Positions 27,272 to 37,018 of a stretch of DNA of 64,000 bases are shown here, piece by piece. This DNA is from Phenylobacterium aquaticum (lineage in GTDB: Bacteria; Pseudomonadota; Alphaproteobacteria; Caulobacterales; Caulobacteraceae), in the NCBI GenBank assembly GCA_947378305.1, contig CANCJJ010000004.1, positions 1 through 64,000 on the forward strand, given 5' to 3'. The translations under genes were made by a program, and so were the position numbers. Each line of letters starts with the position of its first letter. The first letter of the stretch is position 1. The notes under the pieces are model-generated. The model searched no databases, was not told the origin of the DNA, and saw nothing but the letters and a program-made list of their open reading frames with translations.

Positions 27272-27986
27272 ACCCAGACTGGCCATTGTGGTCGGCGCAA
27301 ATGGCGGAATTGGCCGGGCCCTGCTGGCGGCCCTGGTCCGGGACAAGGCCTATGATCAGGTCATTGCCATGGCCCGAAATGCCCAGGAACCCGACCAGGG
27401 AGCCCTCTGGATTGAGGCGGATATTCTTGATGAATCAAGCCTTAAGCAAGCGGCTGATCGTATTCGCACCCTGGGTCAGCCCGTCCGGATCATCCTGGCC
27501 ACCGGGGCCCTGCACGGTCAGGGCCTGGTCCCCGAAAAGTCCATGCGCGCCCTCGATCCCGAAGGTCTGGCCCGCAGTTTCGCCATCAATGCCATAGGCC
27601 CCGCCCTCGTCGCCAAACATCTCCTGCCCTTGACCCCCCGCGACACCCCAAGCCTGTTTGCCGCCCTGTCCGCCCGGGTCGGAAGCATAGGCGACAACCA
27701 TCTGGGCGGTTGGTACGGCTATCGCGCCAGCAAGGCTGCTCTGAACATGCTGGTCCATACCCTGGCCATTGAACACCGCCGGACCCGGCCTCTGGGGCTC
27801 TGTGTGGTCCTGCATCCCGGCACAGTGAACACGGATTTAAGTCAGCCTTTTCAATCGGCTTTGCCGGATGGGCAGGTCATGACCCCGGCCCAGTCCGCTC
27901 AGGCCCTCCTGTCGGTCATGGACGGGCTCACCCTTGCGGACAATGGTGGATTTATTGACTGGAATGGTGTCAATATCCCCTGGTGA
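27264..27986 (+). CDS. SDR family oxidoreductase (CsgA-like)
   Basis: A 240-residue short-chain dehydrogenase with GANGGIGRALL (residues 11-21) for cofactor binding, ILATGALHG in place of NNAG, and the catalytic region ALSARVGSIGDN...YGYRASKAALNM carrying Ser, Tyr and Lys. This is close to the atypical SDR group containing CsgA and cell-cell-adhesion-type reductases in proteobacteria. The substrate is unknown. Coupled to the DUF3429 gene by overlap. Confidence 0.85.
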   Translation: MAEPRLAIVVGANGGIGRALLAALVRDKAYDQVIAMARNAQEPDQGALWIEADILDESSLKQAADRIRTLGQPVRIILATGALHGQGLVPEKSMRALDPEGLARSFAINAIGPALVAKHLLPLTPRDTPSLFAALSARVGSIGDNHLGGWYGYRASKAALNMLVHTLAIEHRRTRPLGLCVVLHPGTVNTDLSQPFQSALPDGQVMTPAQSAQALLSVMDGLTLADNGGFIDWNGVNIPW

Positions 27987-27996
27987 GGATCGTTTT

Positions 27997-28209
27997 TTGA
28001 GTTCAGATCAAACCTATTCCCCGGCCACCCGCACGGCGGCCCTGGGGCTCATCGCGCAATATGGCGACGATGCCGAGATCATCGCGGTCCTGCGGGCTGC
28101 CGAACTGGCGGCCACGGGAGACGTCGAAGGTCTGACCGCCTGGGACGAGATTATCGCCTGTATCGCCGCCATTGAGGACGATGCCTCGGTTCGCGGGCCG
28201 CTCAACTAG
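27997..28209 (+). CDS. small hypothetical protein
   Basis: A 70-residue acidic, helical protein with no recognised motif, containing AALGLIAQYGDDAEIIAVLRA and GLTAWDEIIACIAAIEDD. The start is inferred as TTG at 27997 because GAGGA overlaps the preceding SDR stop at good spacing; an ATG further upstream would lie deep inside the SDR gene. The stop overlaps the convergent monooxygenase gene by 4 bp. The pattern of a small WDxIxxCIxxIE protein recurs in alphaproteobacteria as far as I recall. Confidence 0.6.
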   Translation: MSSDQTYSPATRTAALGLIAQYGDDAEIIAVLRAAELAATGDVEGLTAWDEIIACIAAIEDDASVRGPLN

Positions 28210-29705
28210 CCGTAAACAAAGGCCTTGTCGTCCAGATCGATGGCGGGCAGGGCGTCCTTCTCCCTCCAGTAGTCCTGGGTATGCTGCCAGTCCGGCTTGT
28301 CCCCGCTCTGGGGCAGGAGATGCATGCCGCGCATCAGATAGCCCGGATTGAAGTTTTCCGGATCAATCCAGGGCATAAGCTTCATGTCCTTGTCCTCCGG
28401 GCGGAGGGCCGGAACCACGTGCTTGACGCCTTTTTTGTCCATGTGCTTCAGCAACCGACAGACAAAATCTCCAATCAAATCCGCGCGTAGGGTCCAACTG
28501 GCCCGGAAATAGCCGAAGACCCAGATCAGGTTTGGCACGCCGGTGAACATCATGCCGCGATAGGTCACGGTCTTGGCGAAATCCAGGGGCTTGCCGTCGA
28601 TCTCAAAGGCAATATCGCCCAGGACATTCAGGTTGAACCCGGTGGCGGTGATAATGATGTCGGCTTCCAGGGTCTGGCCCGATTTCAGCAGAATGCCGGT
28701 CTCGGTAAACCTTTCGATTTCATCGGTTACGACTGAGGCCTTGCCTGACTTGATGCCCTGGAACAGATCACCTTCCGGCACAAAAGCAATGCGCTGGCGC
28801 CAGGGAAGGTAGGAGGGCGAGAAGTGCTTCTGGACCTCGTCTTCGCTCAGGAAGGCGCGGACCCCGGCCATGATCTCTGTGCGAGCCTCTTCGGGGTGTT
28901 CAAAGCAGCGCTTTGTAAAGGCATCGCCGTCCTTCAGAATTCGGCGCCTGACAATTTCATGGATCCAGTTTTCATCGATTTCCAGGTCGCGCAGGGTGTC
29001 GGCCAGTTCGTTGGCGTTGCGGCCGGGGATGAAATAGGTGGGCGAGCGCTGGAGCAGGGTGGTGTGTTCGGTCTCGGCGGCAATGGCTGGAACCACGGTT
29101 GCGGCGGTGGCACCCGAGCCAATGACCACAACCTTCTTGCCCTTGTAGTCGAGGTCGTCGGGCCAGGTCTGGGGATGGACGATCTTGCCCTTGAAGTCCG
29201 CCATGCCTTGCCATTCGGGCGTGTATCCCTCGGAATGACGATAATAGCCCTGACACATCCAAAGGAAGTTGGTGGTGAAGCGCAGGGTCTCGCCCGTTGA
29301 CCCTTGCAGAACTTCGAGGGTCCAGAGATTGTCCTGGGTCGACCACTTGGCCGAGACGATCTTGTGCTGATAGCGAATGTGCCGGTTCAGATCGTTCTCG
29401 TCGATCACCGCATTCATATAGGTCAGGATTTCCTTGGAGCTCGCGATCGGCGCATTGACCCAGGGCTTGAAACGATAGCCAAAGGTATAGAGGTCGCTGT
29501 CAGAGCGAACGCCCGGGTATTTGTGGGTCAGCCAGGTCCCGCCAAAACTCGCCTGGCTCTCCAGAATGATGAAGCTCTTGTCCGGGCACTGGGTCTTGAG
29601 GTGGTAGGCTCCACCGATTCCCGAAATGCCAGCCCCGACAATCAGGACATCGACGTGTTCGGTCCGGGTTTGGGCGGGGCGTTCAAGCAGGCTGGTCGCG
29701 GTCAT
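28206..29705 (-). CDS. flavin-containing (Baeyer-Villiger-type) monooxygenase
   Basis: A 499-residue FAD/NADPH enzyme. The FAD Rossmann motif GAGISGIG sits at about 24-31 and FGGTWL follows. The fingerprint FKGKIVHPQTWP matches the FxGxxxHxxxW(P/D) signature of Baeyer-Villiger and N-hydroxylating monooxygenases. The second Rossmann motif GSGATAATVVPAIA and TATGFNLNVLG complete the fold. It could oxidise ketones to esters; the substrate is unknown. No neighbour suggests a pathway. Confidence 0.9.
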   Translation of the reverse strand: MTATSLLERPAQTRTEHVDVLIVGAGISGIGGAYHLKTQCPDKSFIILESQASFGGTWLTHKYPGVRSDSDLYTFGYRFKPWVNAPIASSKEILTYMNAVIDENDLNRHIRYQHKIVSAKWSTQDNLWTLEVLQGSTGETLRFTTNFLWMCQGYYRHSEGYTPEWQGMADFKGKIVHPQTWPDDLDYKGKKVVVIGSGATAATVVPAIAAETEHTTLLQRSPTYFIPGRNANELADTLRDLEIDENWIHEIVRRRILKDGDAFTKRCFEHPEEARTEIMAGVRAFLSEDEVQKHFSPSYLPWRQRIAFVPEGDLFQGIKSGKASVVTDEIERFTETGILLKSGQTLEADIIITATGFNLNVLGDIAFEIDGKPLDFAKTVTYRGMMFTGVPNLIWVFGYFRASWTLRADLIGDFVCRLLKHMDKKGVKHVVPALRPEDKDMKLMPWIDPENFNPGYLMRGMHLLPQSGDKPDWQHTQDYWREKDALPAIDLDDKAFVYG

Positions 29706-29819
29706 TTTTATTTATCCGGGCAGTTTCCAGGCGAGAAGGTTAGCCCCCTTGGAAGGAGGTTTCCAGTCCCTACCCATTGATCCATCGCAAGCCCGGATTG
29801 AATTCACAACCCACGCCGT

Positions 29820-32192
29820 TCAGGTCCGGAGTCTGGCTCCGGTGGCCTTCGCAACAGCGGCAATGATCCGGCCTGACAGTTCCTCGATTTCCGCATCTGT
29901 GAGGGTCTTGTCGCGGGGTTGAATCAGGACTTCGATGGCAACGGACTTTTGACCCTCTGGAACGCCTGGCCCCTGATAGATGTCGAAGATCCGTGCCTCT
30001 GTGATCAGCCCCTTGTCCGTGGCCATGACGGGTCGGACCAGATCGGCCGCCGGGGTGGTCTCGTTCACGAGAAAGGCAAAGTCCCGGCTGAGTGGCATGA
30101 GGGCCGAGGGCAAGAAGGCGCTCCGGGACTTGGTCGCCTTGCGCTTGGCTTCCGGAAGGGCCTCAAGGTGGATTTCAAAGGCCAGCAAGGGTCCCTCGGT
30201 GTCGAGGGACTTCAATACGGCGGGATGAATCTCGCCGATTTCCGCGACGATTGTCTTTGGGCCGAGTTGCAGCCGCGCTGAGCGGCCCGGGTGCCACCAG
30301 TCTGAACTTGCGCCCTGGACGATTTGCAAGGGCGGCGCTCCCAGGGTGTCCAGCAGGGCCATCAGGTCGCTCTTCAGGTCAAACAGGGCATCACTTGATC
30401 CACCGTCCCATCGCCTGGGCGGGTTGGGAGCCAGGATGCCGGTGATGGCCAGGGCCTGATCACCGGGCTGATCGCCGCGATAGACCGGGCCGATTTCAAA
30501 CAGGGCCAGATCGGGATAGCCCCGGCGGGAATTGCGGCCGGCCGCCTCGATCAGGTTCGGCAGGATTGAGGGGCGCATGCAATCCAGGTCAGAGGCAATC
30601 GGATTGGTAATCACCAACTCCGGCTGTCCGCCGCCGAACAGGCGGGCAAAGTCATGCCGCATAAAGCTCCAGGTGATGGTCTCCGCATAGCCGCTGGCTG
30701 CCAGGGCTCTACGGGCCATCCGAACCCGGGCCTGACGCGGGGTCAGGACGCCTCCCGCCCGGGGCGGCAGGGTGGGCAGGGGCGTTGCCGGCAGGGCATT
30801 ATAGCCTTCGATCCGGGCCACTTCTTCGACCAGGTCCGCCTTGCCCTCAACATCCCGTCGCCAGGAGGGTGGGGTGAAGCCGCTGGCCGTCTTTTCGAAG
30901 CCGAGCTTGCCCAGGATTTCGTCGATCCGGGCGGGGGGGAGATCTAGCCCCGCCAGTTGCTTCACATATCCATGGTCGAACGCAATCTCGCCGGGCGCCG
31001 CAGGCGTCGCGCCCACCAGGGTCACCTCAGAGGCCTCCCCTCCGCAAAGCTCGAGAACAAGGCGGGTTGCCAGGTCCAGTCCCGGGCGCAGACTCGCCGG
31101 ATCTATGCCCCGGGCGAAGCGATATTGCGCATCGGAATTGATCCCGAGGGTCCGGCCCGTCTGGGCCGTGCGGATCGGATCGAACCAGGCACTTTCGATG
31201 AAGACGTCGGTGGTGGCTTCGGAACAGCCCGTCGAGGCCCCACCCATGACGCCGCCCAGTCCAATGGCTCCGGAGCCATCGCCAATGACGCAGATTTCAT
31301 CGCTTGCGGTGTAGGTCCGGCCATCCAGGGCGGGGATGCTTTCACCGTCGCGGCCCAGCCGCGCTTCCAGGTAGCCCCCGGTGATTTTTGCGGCATCATA
31401 AACGTGGAGGGGGCGGGCCCGATCATAGGTGATCAGGTTGGTAATATCGACCAGGGTGCTGATGGGCCGCAGGCCGACCGAAATCAGGCGCTGCTGGAGC
31501 CAGTCCGGTGACGGCCCGTTCTTGACCCCCCGAACCAGACGCCCCGCAAAGGCGGGGCAGGCATCTGAGCCATCGATCCGGATGTCGATCGGGTTGGGGA
31601 AACTGCCGGCAATCTCGGGAATGACCGTGTTCTTAAGGGTGCCCAGACCCGTCGCAGCTAGATCCCGGGCAATGCCCACCACGCCCAGCCAGTCGGGACG
31701 GTTCGGCGTCACTTCGAAGTCGATGACGGCTTCCATCCCCAGAGCCTCTGCCGCAGGCGTGCCGACGGGCAGGGCAGGGTCTAGCTCCAATATGCCATCG
31801 GACTCTGAAGCCGCCTCGAGTTCTGCGGCAGAACACAGCATTCCGTTAGACACCACGCCCCGCACGGGTCGGGCCTCAAGGGTAATCCCTGATCCTGGGA
31901 CATAGGCACCCAGGGGGGCGTAGATCGTGGTCAGGCCAGCCCGGGCATTGGGGGCCCCGCAAACGATCTCCTTCAGGCCGTCCACCGTCTCGACCTGGCA
32001 GACGCGCAGGCGGTCGGCATTGGGATGCTGCACGGCTTCGACAATGCGCGCGACGGAAAACGCCTTCAGCTTGCTGCCGGGATCATTGACATGCTCGACC
32101 TCAAGGCCGGCCATGGTCATGGCCTCGACCACGTCTTGAACGGAAGCCGGGGTGTCCAGATGCTCGCGCAGCCAGGAAAGAGTGAACTTCAT
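29820..32192 (-). CDS. pheT: phenylalanyl-tRNA synthetase beta subunit
   Basis: A 790-residue subunit of the alpha2-beta2 synthetase. It begins [16 protein letters not shown], then the EMAP-like tRNA-binding domain (about 40-150, [19 protein letters not shown]), B3/B4 editing domain, B5, and the C-terminal FDX-ACB domain (last ~95 residues, [10 protein letters not shown]). The ATG at 32192 matches the family start. It follows pheS by 10 bp. Confidence 0.97.
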   Translation of the reverse strand: MKFTLSWLREHLDTPASVQDVVEAMTMAGLEVEHVNDPGSKLKAFSVARIVEAVQHPNADRLRVCQVETVDGLKEIVCGAPNARAGLTTIYAPLGAYVPGSGITLEARPVRGVVSNGMLCSAAELEAASESDGILELDPALPVGTPAAEALGMEAVIDFEVTPNRPDWLGVVGIARDLAATGLGTLKNTVIPEIAGSFPNPIDIRIDGSDACPAFAGRLVRGVKNGPSPDWLQQRLISVGLRPISTLVDITNLITYDRARPLHVYDAAKITGGYLEARLGRDGESIPALDGRTYTASDEICVIGDGSGAIGLGGVMGGASTGCSEATTDVFIESAWFDPIRTAQTGRTLGINSDAQYRFARGIDPASLRPGLDLATRLVLELCGGEASEVTLVGATPAAPGEIAFDHGYVKQLAGLDLPPARIDEILGKLGFEKTASGFTPPSWRRDVEGKADLVEEVARIEGYNALPATPLPTLPPRAGGVLTPRQARVRMARRALAASGYAETITWSFMRHDFARLFGGGQPELVITNPIASDLDCMRPSILPNLIEAAGRNSRRGYPDLALFEIGPVYRGDQPGDQALAITGILAPNPPRRWDGGSSDALFDLKSDLMALLDTLGAPPLQIVQGASSDWWHPGRSARLQLGPKTIVAEIGEIHPAVLKSLDTEGPLLAFEIHLEALPEAKRKATKSRSAFLPSALMPLSRDFAFLVNETTPAADLVRPVMATDKGLITEARIFDIYQGPGVPEGQKSVAIEVLIQPRDKTLTDAEIEELSGRIIAAVAKATGARLRT

Positions 32193-32202
32193 GGCGCGCT
32201 CC

Positions 32203-33312
32203 CTAGCTGAGGCCAGTTGCAGGATTGGGGGCGGAATGGGCCGAGAAGCCATAATGCTCCAGCCAGCGCACATCGGAGGCGAACATGTCGCGCAGGTCAG
32301 GCATGCCGTACTTCAACACCCCCAGCCGGTCCACGCCGCAGCCAAAGGCAAAGCCCTGCCAAACCTCGGGGTCGAGGCCGCAATTGCGCAGGACATTGGG
32401 ATGAACCATGCCGCATCCCAGAATTTCCAGCCAGTCCTGGCCCTCACCGATCTTCACCTCGCCCGCGGACCGGTCACACTGTACGTCCATCTCGGCGGAA
32501 GGCTCGGTGAAGGGAAAGTGGTGGGGGCGGAACCGCGTTGTGACGGCATCGGTTTCGAAATACCGGGAAATGAAGGTTTCCAGGGTCCATTTCAGGTGAC
32601 CCATGTGGATGCCCTTGTCGATGACCAGGCCCTCGATCTGATGGAACATAGGGGTATGGGTCTGGTCGGAATCCTTGCGGAAGGTCCGGCCGGGAATAAT
32701 CACCCGGATCGGGGGTTCCTGTCCCTTGGCGATCCAGTCGGGAAGCTTCTCATTGACCTGGTGCATGATGCGCACCTGGACCGGAGAGGTGTGTGTCCGA
32801 AGAACCTTGCGCTCGCCCTTGGCATCTTCCGGCAGAAAGAAGGTGTCATGCATTTCCCGCGCAGGATGTTTGGGCGGGAAGTTGAGCGCAGTGAAATTGT
32901 TGAAGTCGGTCTCGATATCGGGACCTTCGGCAACCGCAAATCCCATATCGGCGAAGACCGAGATCATTTCGTCCATGACCTGCATGGTTGGGTGGACGCT
33001 CCCGCGCCGGCGGGGCGGCGGCGGCAGGGACAGGTCCACCGATTCCCGGGCCAGGCGGCTGGCCAGGTCGGCGGCTTCCAGGTCCGCGCGTCGCGCCTCG
33101 ATCTGGGCCGCCATGTCATCGCGCAAGGCGTTTATGAGGGGTCCTTGAGTCTTCCGGTCCTCAAGGCTCATGCCGCCCAGGGTCTTGGCCAGCAGGGTGA
33201 CGCTGCCGGACTTTCCCAGAATTTGAACCCGAACCTCATCCAGCCCTTGCAGACTGGTGGCGGCCCGGATCAAGGCGGTATTTTCGATAGAGAGATTGGC
33301 GAGATCGGTCAT
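32203..33312 (-). CDS. pheS: phenylalanyl-tRNA synthetase alpha subunit
   Basis: A 369-residue catalytic subunit of the class II synthetase. Motif 2 ([25 protein letters not shown]) and motif 3 ([15 protein letters not shown]), together with [10 protein letters not shown], bind ATP and phenylalanine. The ATG at 33312 gives the typical start. It follows rplT after a strong terminator/attenuator hairpin, so expression of the synthetase relative to the ribosomal proteins may be tuned there. Confidence 0.97.
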   Translation of the reverse strand: MTDLANLSIENTALIRAATSLQGLDEVRVQILGKSGSVTLLAKTLGGMSLEDRKTQGPLINALRDDMAAQIEARRADLEAADLASRLARESVDLSLPPPPRRRGSVHPTMQVMDEMISVFADMGFAVAEGPDIETDFNNFTALNFPPKHPAREMHDTFFLPEDAKGERKVLRTHTSPVQVRIMHQVNEKLPDWIAKGQEPPIRVIIPGRTFRKDSDQTHTPMFHQIEGLVIDKGIHMGHLKWTLETFISRYFETDAVTTRFRPHHFPFTEPSAEMDVQCDRSAGEVKIGEGQDWLEILGCGMVHPNVLRNCGLDPEVWQGFAFGCGVDRLGVLKYGMPDLRDMFASDVRWLEHYGFSAHSAPNPATGLS

Positions 33313-33364
33313 GATGTGACGGTCTTGTGTAGTCGTGTTGAAATTTAGCCAGTCGCCCCGCAGC

Positions 33365-33394
33365 AAAAAGCCCTCCGGCAGCACCGAAGGGCTT
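33365..33394 (-). terminator. terminator or attenuator between rplT and pheS
   Basis: Read on the minus strand, AAGCCCTTCGG / CCGGAGGGCTT form an 11-bp stem (one mismatch-type pair) with a 5-nt loop, directly followed by TTTTT. It lies 30 bp after rplT. No short Phe-rich leader peptide was seen before it, so a simple partial terminator is more likely than classic pheM-type attenuation. Confidence 0.85.
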
Positions 33395-33425
33395 CTGATT
33401 GCATCTAGAGCGAAAGCTCCAGGCC

Positions 33426-33782
33426 TCAGGCCAGCGCGGCGCGAACCTTCTCAGCGATCGCCTTGAAGCCGACCGGATCGTTGCCCGCAATGTCCGAGAG
33501 GACCTTACGGTCGATTTCGATCCCGGCCAGATCAAGGCCGTGAATAAATCGGGCATAGGTCATGCCCTCAAGCCGGGCCGCAGCGTTGATCCGCTGAATC
33601 CAGAGAGAGCGGAAGTTCCGCTTGCGAACCTTCCGGTCGCGGTAGGCGTACTGGCCTGCCCGATCGACAGCGGCCTTGGCCGTCCGGATGGTATTCTTGC
33701 GACGGCCGTAAAAGCCCTTTGCCTGCTCAAGAACCTTCTTGTGCTTGGCGTGGGCGGTAACGCCCCGTTTAACGCGTGCCAT
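33426..33782 (-). CDS. rplT: 50S ribosomal protein L20
   Basis: A 118-residue protein with the L20 start [19 protein letters not shown], the [19 protein letters not shown] core and [17 protein letters not shown] tail. L20 is needed for early 50S assembly and in some bacteria represses its own operon. It lies 15 bp after rpmI. Confidence 0.98.
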   Translation of the reverse strand: MARVKRGVTAHAKHKKVLEQAKGFYGRRKNTIRTAKAAVDRAGQYAYRDRKVRKRNFRSLWIQRINAAARLEGMTYARFIHGLDLAGIEIDRKVLSDIAGNDPVGFKAIAEKVRAALA

Positions 33783-33797
33783 GTGTCAGGTCTCCGA

Positions 33798-33998
33798 TCA
33801 AAGGCCGTAGGGCAGGTAGGTGCGAATGGTCTTCTTATCAGACTCACTCATGACCTTAGTGCCGCGGTTTTGGCGGATGTACTTGGCGCTATGGCTGATC
33901 AGCCGGTGGCGCTTGCCTGCCACACCGGCCTTGAGCTTTCCGGTCGCAGTGATCTTGAAGCGCTTTTTGGCGCCTGACTTCGTCTTCAGTTTCGGCAT
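33798..33998 (-). CDS. rpmI: 50S ribosomal protein L35
   Basis: A 66-residue basic protein starting [17 protein letters not shown], with [12 protein letters not shown] near the end. The ATG at 33998 gives the correct N-terminus; a longer reading frame exists but is not conserved. It is co-oriented with rplT and separated from infC by an MFS transporter gene, so it probably has its own promoter. Confidence 0.98.
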   Translation of the reverse strand: MPKLKTKSGAKKRFKITATGKLKAGVAGKRHRLISHSAKYIRQNRGTKVMSESDKKTIRTYLPYGL

Positions 33999-34086
33999 TT
34001 CACGTCGGAACCTCACGGCCCCGTCCTCTGGTGTATTGATGAACTGCCCTGGCATGCCTTTGGCCAGACGGTTCCGAAGGGGCGGG

Positions 34087-34115
34087 CTAGTAAGCCAATA
34101 TTGTGCCTAAGGCAA
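34087..34115 (-). promoter_or_regulatory. candidate promoter of rpmI-rplT-pheST
   Basis: On the minus strand TTGCCT (34115-34110) and TACTAG (34092-34087) are 17 bp apart, about 90 bp before rpmI. This is a plausible but weak sigma-70 match found by eye. Confidence 0.3.
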
Positions 34116-34118
34116 GGC

Positions 34119-35339
34119 CTAGGATGACATCTGCCCCACAGGACCGGCCCGACGACTGGCCGACAGGGCCAGGAATATGGCGGGCGCGACCACGGCGGCG
34201 GCCATCAGGAAGGGGCCATTGATCATGTGCGGGAAGATCAGTCCGGCACAGAAAGGCCCGACAACCCGCGCTAGCGCCCCTGTCGCATTGTTGAGACCCA
34301 GGATCTGGCCCTGCCTGTGGGGGTCCGCCGTCCGGGAGATCAAGGCCCCGACATTGGGAAAGGCCACAGACTGGCCGATGGCGGTTATGCACATAAGGGT
34401 TATGGTCATCACCGCCCCGTTGGAGATGGCCTGCAGGCCGGCTCCGATCACAGTCATGGTCATGCCCACCGCCAGCATTCGTCCCTCGCCATAGCGCTCG
34501 GACAGGCGGCCGGTCAGGAACATCTGGGTTATGGCGGAGGATACGCCAACAAAGGCGAAGCAGACGCCGATATCGCGTGGCTCCCAATGGAACCGCGCAT
34601 TCGCCCAAAGACCGAAGACCGATTCAATTCCGGTGAAGGCGAAGCCCACCATGAAGGTCAGCAACATGAGCCGGCCAATCACAGGATGGCTGACGGCATC
34701 ACCAATGGCCGACCAGCGACTCGGCCTGTGGGTCAGACCCTGGTCCCGCGTCCGGCTTTCCTTGATGAAGATGATGATCGCCAGGACGCAGAGGGCCGCA
34801 AGGCCCGAGGCCAGAAACAGGGGCAGGCGGAACCCGCCGGGGCCCGAATGGGTGTTGGCCAATAAACCCCCGACCGAAGGCCCAACAATGAGGCCGATAT
34901 TCCAGGCGGCACCCTGGTAGGACATTTGCCGGGCCCGGCGCTCTGGCGGGGTAACATCGGCAAGATAACCCTGGACGACGGCCCCGTTTCCCGCCGCCAA
35001 TCCACCGACCAGTCGGATCAGGAAGGCCGCCCAGATATTGGGGGCGAAGGCCAGAGCCAGATAGCAGAGGCAGTTGCCGGTGATCGTCGAGATCAGCAGG
35101 GGCTTTCGCCCATACTTGTCTGACAGTCGGCCCCAGAAGGGTTCTCCGAAGAAGGCCCCCACCGAATAGGCTGAAAATATCAGGGCGATCTGCCAGGCGG
35201 GTGCGTTGAACGACCGGGCATAGAAGGGCAGCAGGGGAACAATAATCCCGAAGCCGAGCATATTTATGAAGATAACAGCAATCAGGGACAGGGCAGCGAA
35301 GCGCGGCGCTTGATCTCCCTGGGTCACGGACTCGGCCAT
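34119..35339 (-). CDS. TCR/Tet-type MFS drug-efflux transporter
   Basis: A 406-residue, 12-helix transporter of the tetracycline-resistance-like DHA1 group. GRLSDKYGRKPLL is the motif A loop, with LIRLVGGLAAGNGAVVQGYLADVT (conserved Arg) and LGLNNATGALARVVGP typical of TetA relatives. Sequence cannot say whether it moves tetracycline. The ATG at 35339 is preferred over one 12 codons upstream. Its position between infC and rpmI splits an otherwise classic operon. Confidence 0.85.
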   Translation of the reverse strand: MAESVTQGDQAPRFAALSLIAVIFINMLGFGIIVPLLPFYARSFNAPAWQIALIFSAYSVGAFFGEPFWGRLSDKYGRKPLLISTITGNCLCYLALAFAPNIWAAFLIRLVGGLAAGNGAVVQGYLADVTPPERRARQMSYQGAAWNIGLIVGPSVGGLLANTHSGPGGFRLPLFLASGLAALCVLAIIIFIKESRTRDQGLTHRPSRWSAIGDAVSHPVIGRLMLLTFMVGFAFTGIESVFGLWANARFHWEPRDIGVCFAFVGVSSAITQMFLTGRLSERYGEGRMLAVGMTMTVIGAGLQAISNGAVMTITLMCITAIGQSVAFPNVGALISRTADPHRQGQILGLNNATGALARVVGPFCAGLIFPHMINGPFLMAAAVVAPAIFLALSASRRAGPVGQMSS

Positions 35340-35399
35340 GGGCCCGGTGTTAGCGGCACCCGTGCCGGGGGGCAAGGGTGCCGGTCAGGCTTGTCTGAT

Positions 35400-35933
35400 T
35401 TATCGCGGTGCCAGGATCATGATCATCTGGCGACCTTCCATGCGAGGCTCGTATTCGACCTTGGCAACGGGTTCGAAGTCGACCTTCACCTGCTGAAGCA
35501 ACTTCATGCCCAGCTCCGGGTGGGCCAGCTCGCGCCCCCGGAAACGCAGGGTCACCTTGACCTTGTCACCTTCTTCAAAGAAGCGGTGCATGGAACGGGC
35601 CTTCACCTCGTAGTCATGGGTGTCGATATTCGGCCGAAGCTTGATCTCCTTGATCTCGACGACCTTCTGGCGCTTGCGGGCCTCGTTCTTCTTCTTCTGT
35701 TCCTGGAATTTGAACTTCCCATAATCCAGGATTTTGCAGACGGGCGGATCGGCATTGGGAACGATTTCCACAAGGTCCAGGCCGGCTTCCTCTGCGGCTT
35801 CCAGGGCTGAGGCTATGGGGATTACGCCCTGCTTTTCGCCATGCTGATCGATCAGCAGGACCTTTGGGACGCGAATATCTTCATTAATGCGCGGACCGTC
35901 TTTGACGGGAGGCGACTGCATAGGACGGCGAAT
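35400..35933 (-). CDS. infC: translation initiation factor IF-3, probable AUU start
   Basis: IF-3 prevents subunit joining and checks start codons. The core [19 protein letters not shown], the linker [18 protein letters not shown] and the C-terminal [12 protein letters not shown] / [13 protein letters not shown] are all present. The first ATG is at 35921 (173 residues). An in-frame ATT at 35933 lies 9 bases after CGGAG, while that element is about 21 bases from the ATG, so the AUU is the better start and gives 177 residues. AUU initiation of infC is known in E. coli, where it gives self-repression. Confidence 0.95.
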   Translation of the reverse strand: MRRPMQSPPVKDGPRINEDIRVPKVLLIDQHGEKQGVIPIASALEAAEEAGLDLVEIVPNADPPVCKILDYGKFKFQEQKKKNEARKRQKVVEIKEIKLRPNIDTHDYEVKARSMHRFFEEGDKVKVTLRFRGRELAHPELGMKLLQQVKVDFEPVAKVEYEPRMEGRQMIMILAPR

Positions 35934-35975
35934 AGGCTTTTGCTCCGTGAGCTATTGAAACATGCGAGACTTCGG

Positions 35976-36037
35976 CGCGTTGATAACGCGGCAGGCCTTC
36001 ACCTCGACTATATGACTGCCTGACCGCCTGCGATCAA
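35976..36037 (-). promoter_or_regulatory. infC promoter and leader hairpin candidates
   Basis: On the minus strand TTGATC (36037-36032), a 17-bp spacer and CATATA (36014-36009) form a possible sigma-70 promoter. Downstream in the leader, CGCGTT / AACGCG (35976-35990) forms a tight hairpin with a 3-nt loop. Both precede the AUU start by less than 110 bp. Confidence 0.4.
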
Positions 36038-36043
36038 GCCATG

Positions 36044-37018
36044 CTATTGTAACACACCTAAAGTGCTGGCGGCCTGTGCGACCTGGGCCACATCAAGATC
36101 GGCCAAGTTTTCGGCCTGCAGAACCAGGACATGGCCCCGCGGCGCGGACAGGGCCGGGTCAGAGGCCTTGGAAAACAGCACGATGGTGCGGGCCCCAGCG
36201 GCGGCCGCCAGGTGCAGGGGGCCCGTATCATTGCCCACCACCAGGGCCGCCCGCGCGCCAATTAGAGCCACCCTGGCAAAGTCTGTGCGTCCCGTCAGGT
36301 CCCGGGCCTGGGGGACCGCCTGCTGGATCACCCGCGCGAGACGGGTTTCCTGGGGACCGCCAATGACCACCACGTCAAAACCCTGGCTGTAGAAATGCCG
36401 TGACAGGGCTGCGAACTTTTCGGCTGGCCAGCGTTTGTCCAGTCGATGGGCGGACCCGCCGGGAATGATCATGACATAGGGGCGAGGTTGGACGCCCGCA
36501 GCGAGGGGGCGGCTTGCAGGCTCGCTTGCCGCGATCCAGGCGAGGTCCGGCGGGGGCGCAGAGCCCGGTCGAGTCGGGGCGTCGGGCCAGATTCCGGCAT
36601 ATTTCAGCTGGTCGGCCTGACGCTCCAGGGTGTGCATACCGTCCTTGTGCGGGTTTTTATGGGGAAGCTGACACCCCCAGGCGATGCCTGACCATTCCGG
36701 TGGAAAGGGGCGTAGCAGGTTGAAGATGCGCGACGAGGCCGCAGACGTCTGCAGGTCATAGACCCGGTCAAACCGCGCGGCCTTGATCCGCTTGCGCAGG
36801 TCCCACCAGGCCTTGATGCCCTTGGGTTTGCCGTCGATCTCGACCGCATCGAAATAGGGGCAAGCCCTGGCCAGGGCCTCGAAGGGCGGCGTGGTCAGAA
36901 GCGTGATGTGCGCGCCCGCATGGACCTGACGAATGTGTTTCATCGCCGCCAGGGCCAGGACGAAATCCCCCAGGGCCGAAAGCTTGATGACCAGGATTTT
37001 CTGGATGTCCCGTTTCAT
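36044..37018 (-). CDS. glycosyltransferase family 9 (heptosyltransferase-like)
   Basis: A 324-residue GT9 protein. It starts KILVIKLSALGDFVLALAAMKHIR, the WaaC/WaaF-type N-terminus, and contains VMIIPGGSAHRLDKRWPAEKFAAL and the donor-site block ALVVGNDTGPLHLAAAAG. These enzymes add heptose or related sugars to LPS core. The ATG at 37018 overlaps the stop of the GT4 gene (ATGA). With GT4 it likely builds surface polysaccharide. Confidence 0.92.
   Translation of the reverse strand: MKRDIQKILVIKLSALGDFVLALAAMKHIRQVHAGAHITLLTTPPFEALARACPYFDAVEIDGKPKGIKAWWDLRKRIKAARFDRVYDLQTSAASSRIFNLLRPFPPEWSGIAWGCQLPHKNPHKDGMHTLERQADQLKYAGIWPDAPTRPGSAPPPDLAWIAASEPASRPLAAGVQPRPYVMIIPGGSAHRLDKRWPAEKFAALSRHFYSQGFDVVVIGGPQETRLARVIQQAVPQARDLTGRTDFARVALIGARAALVVGNDTGPLHLAAAAGARTIVLFSKASDPALSAPRGHVLVLQAENLADLDVAQVAQAASTLGVLQ

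Noticed and set aside
33313..33364. pheM-like leader peptide before pheS
   Set aside because: No short Phe-rich frame precedes the hairpin, so classic attenuation is not supported.
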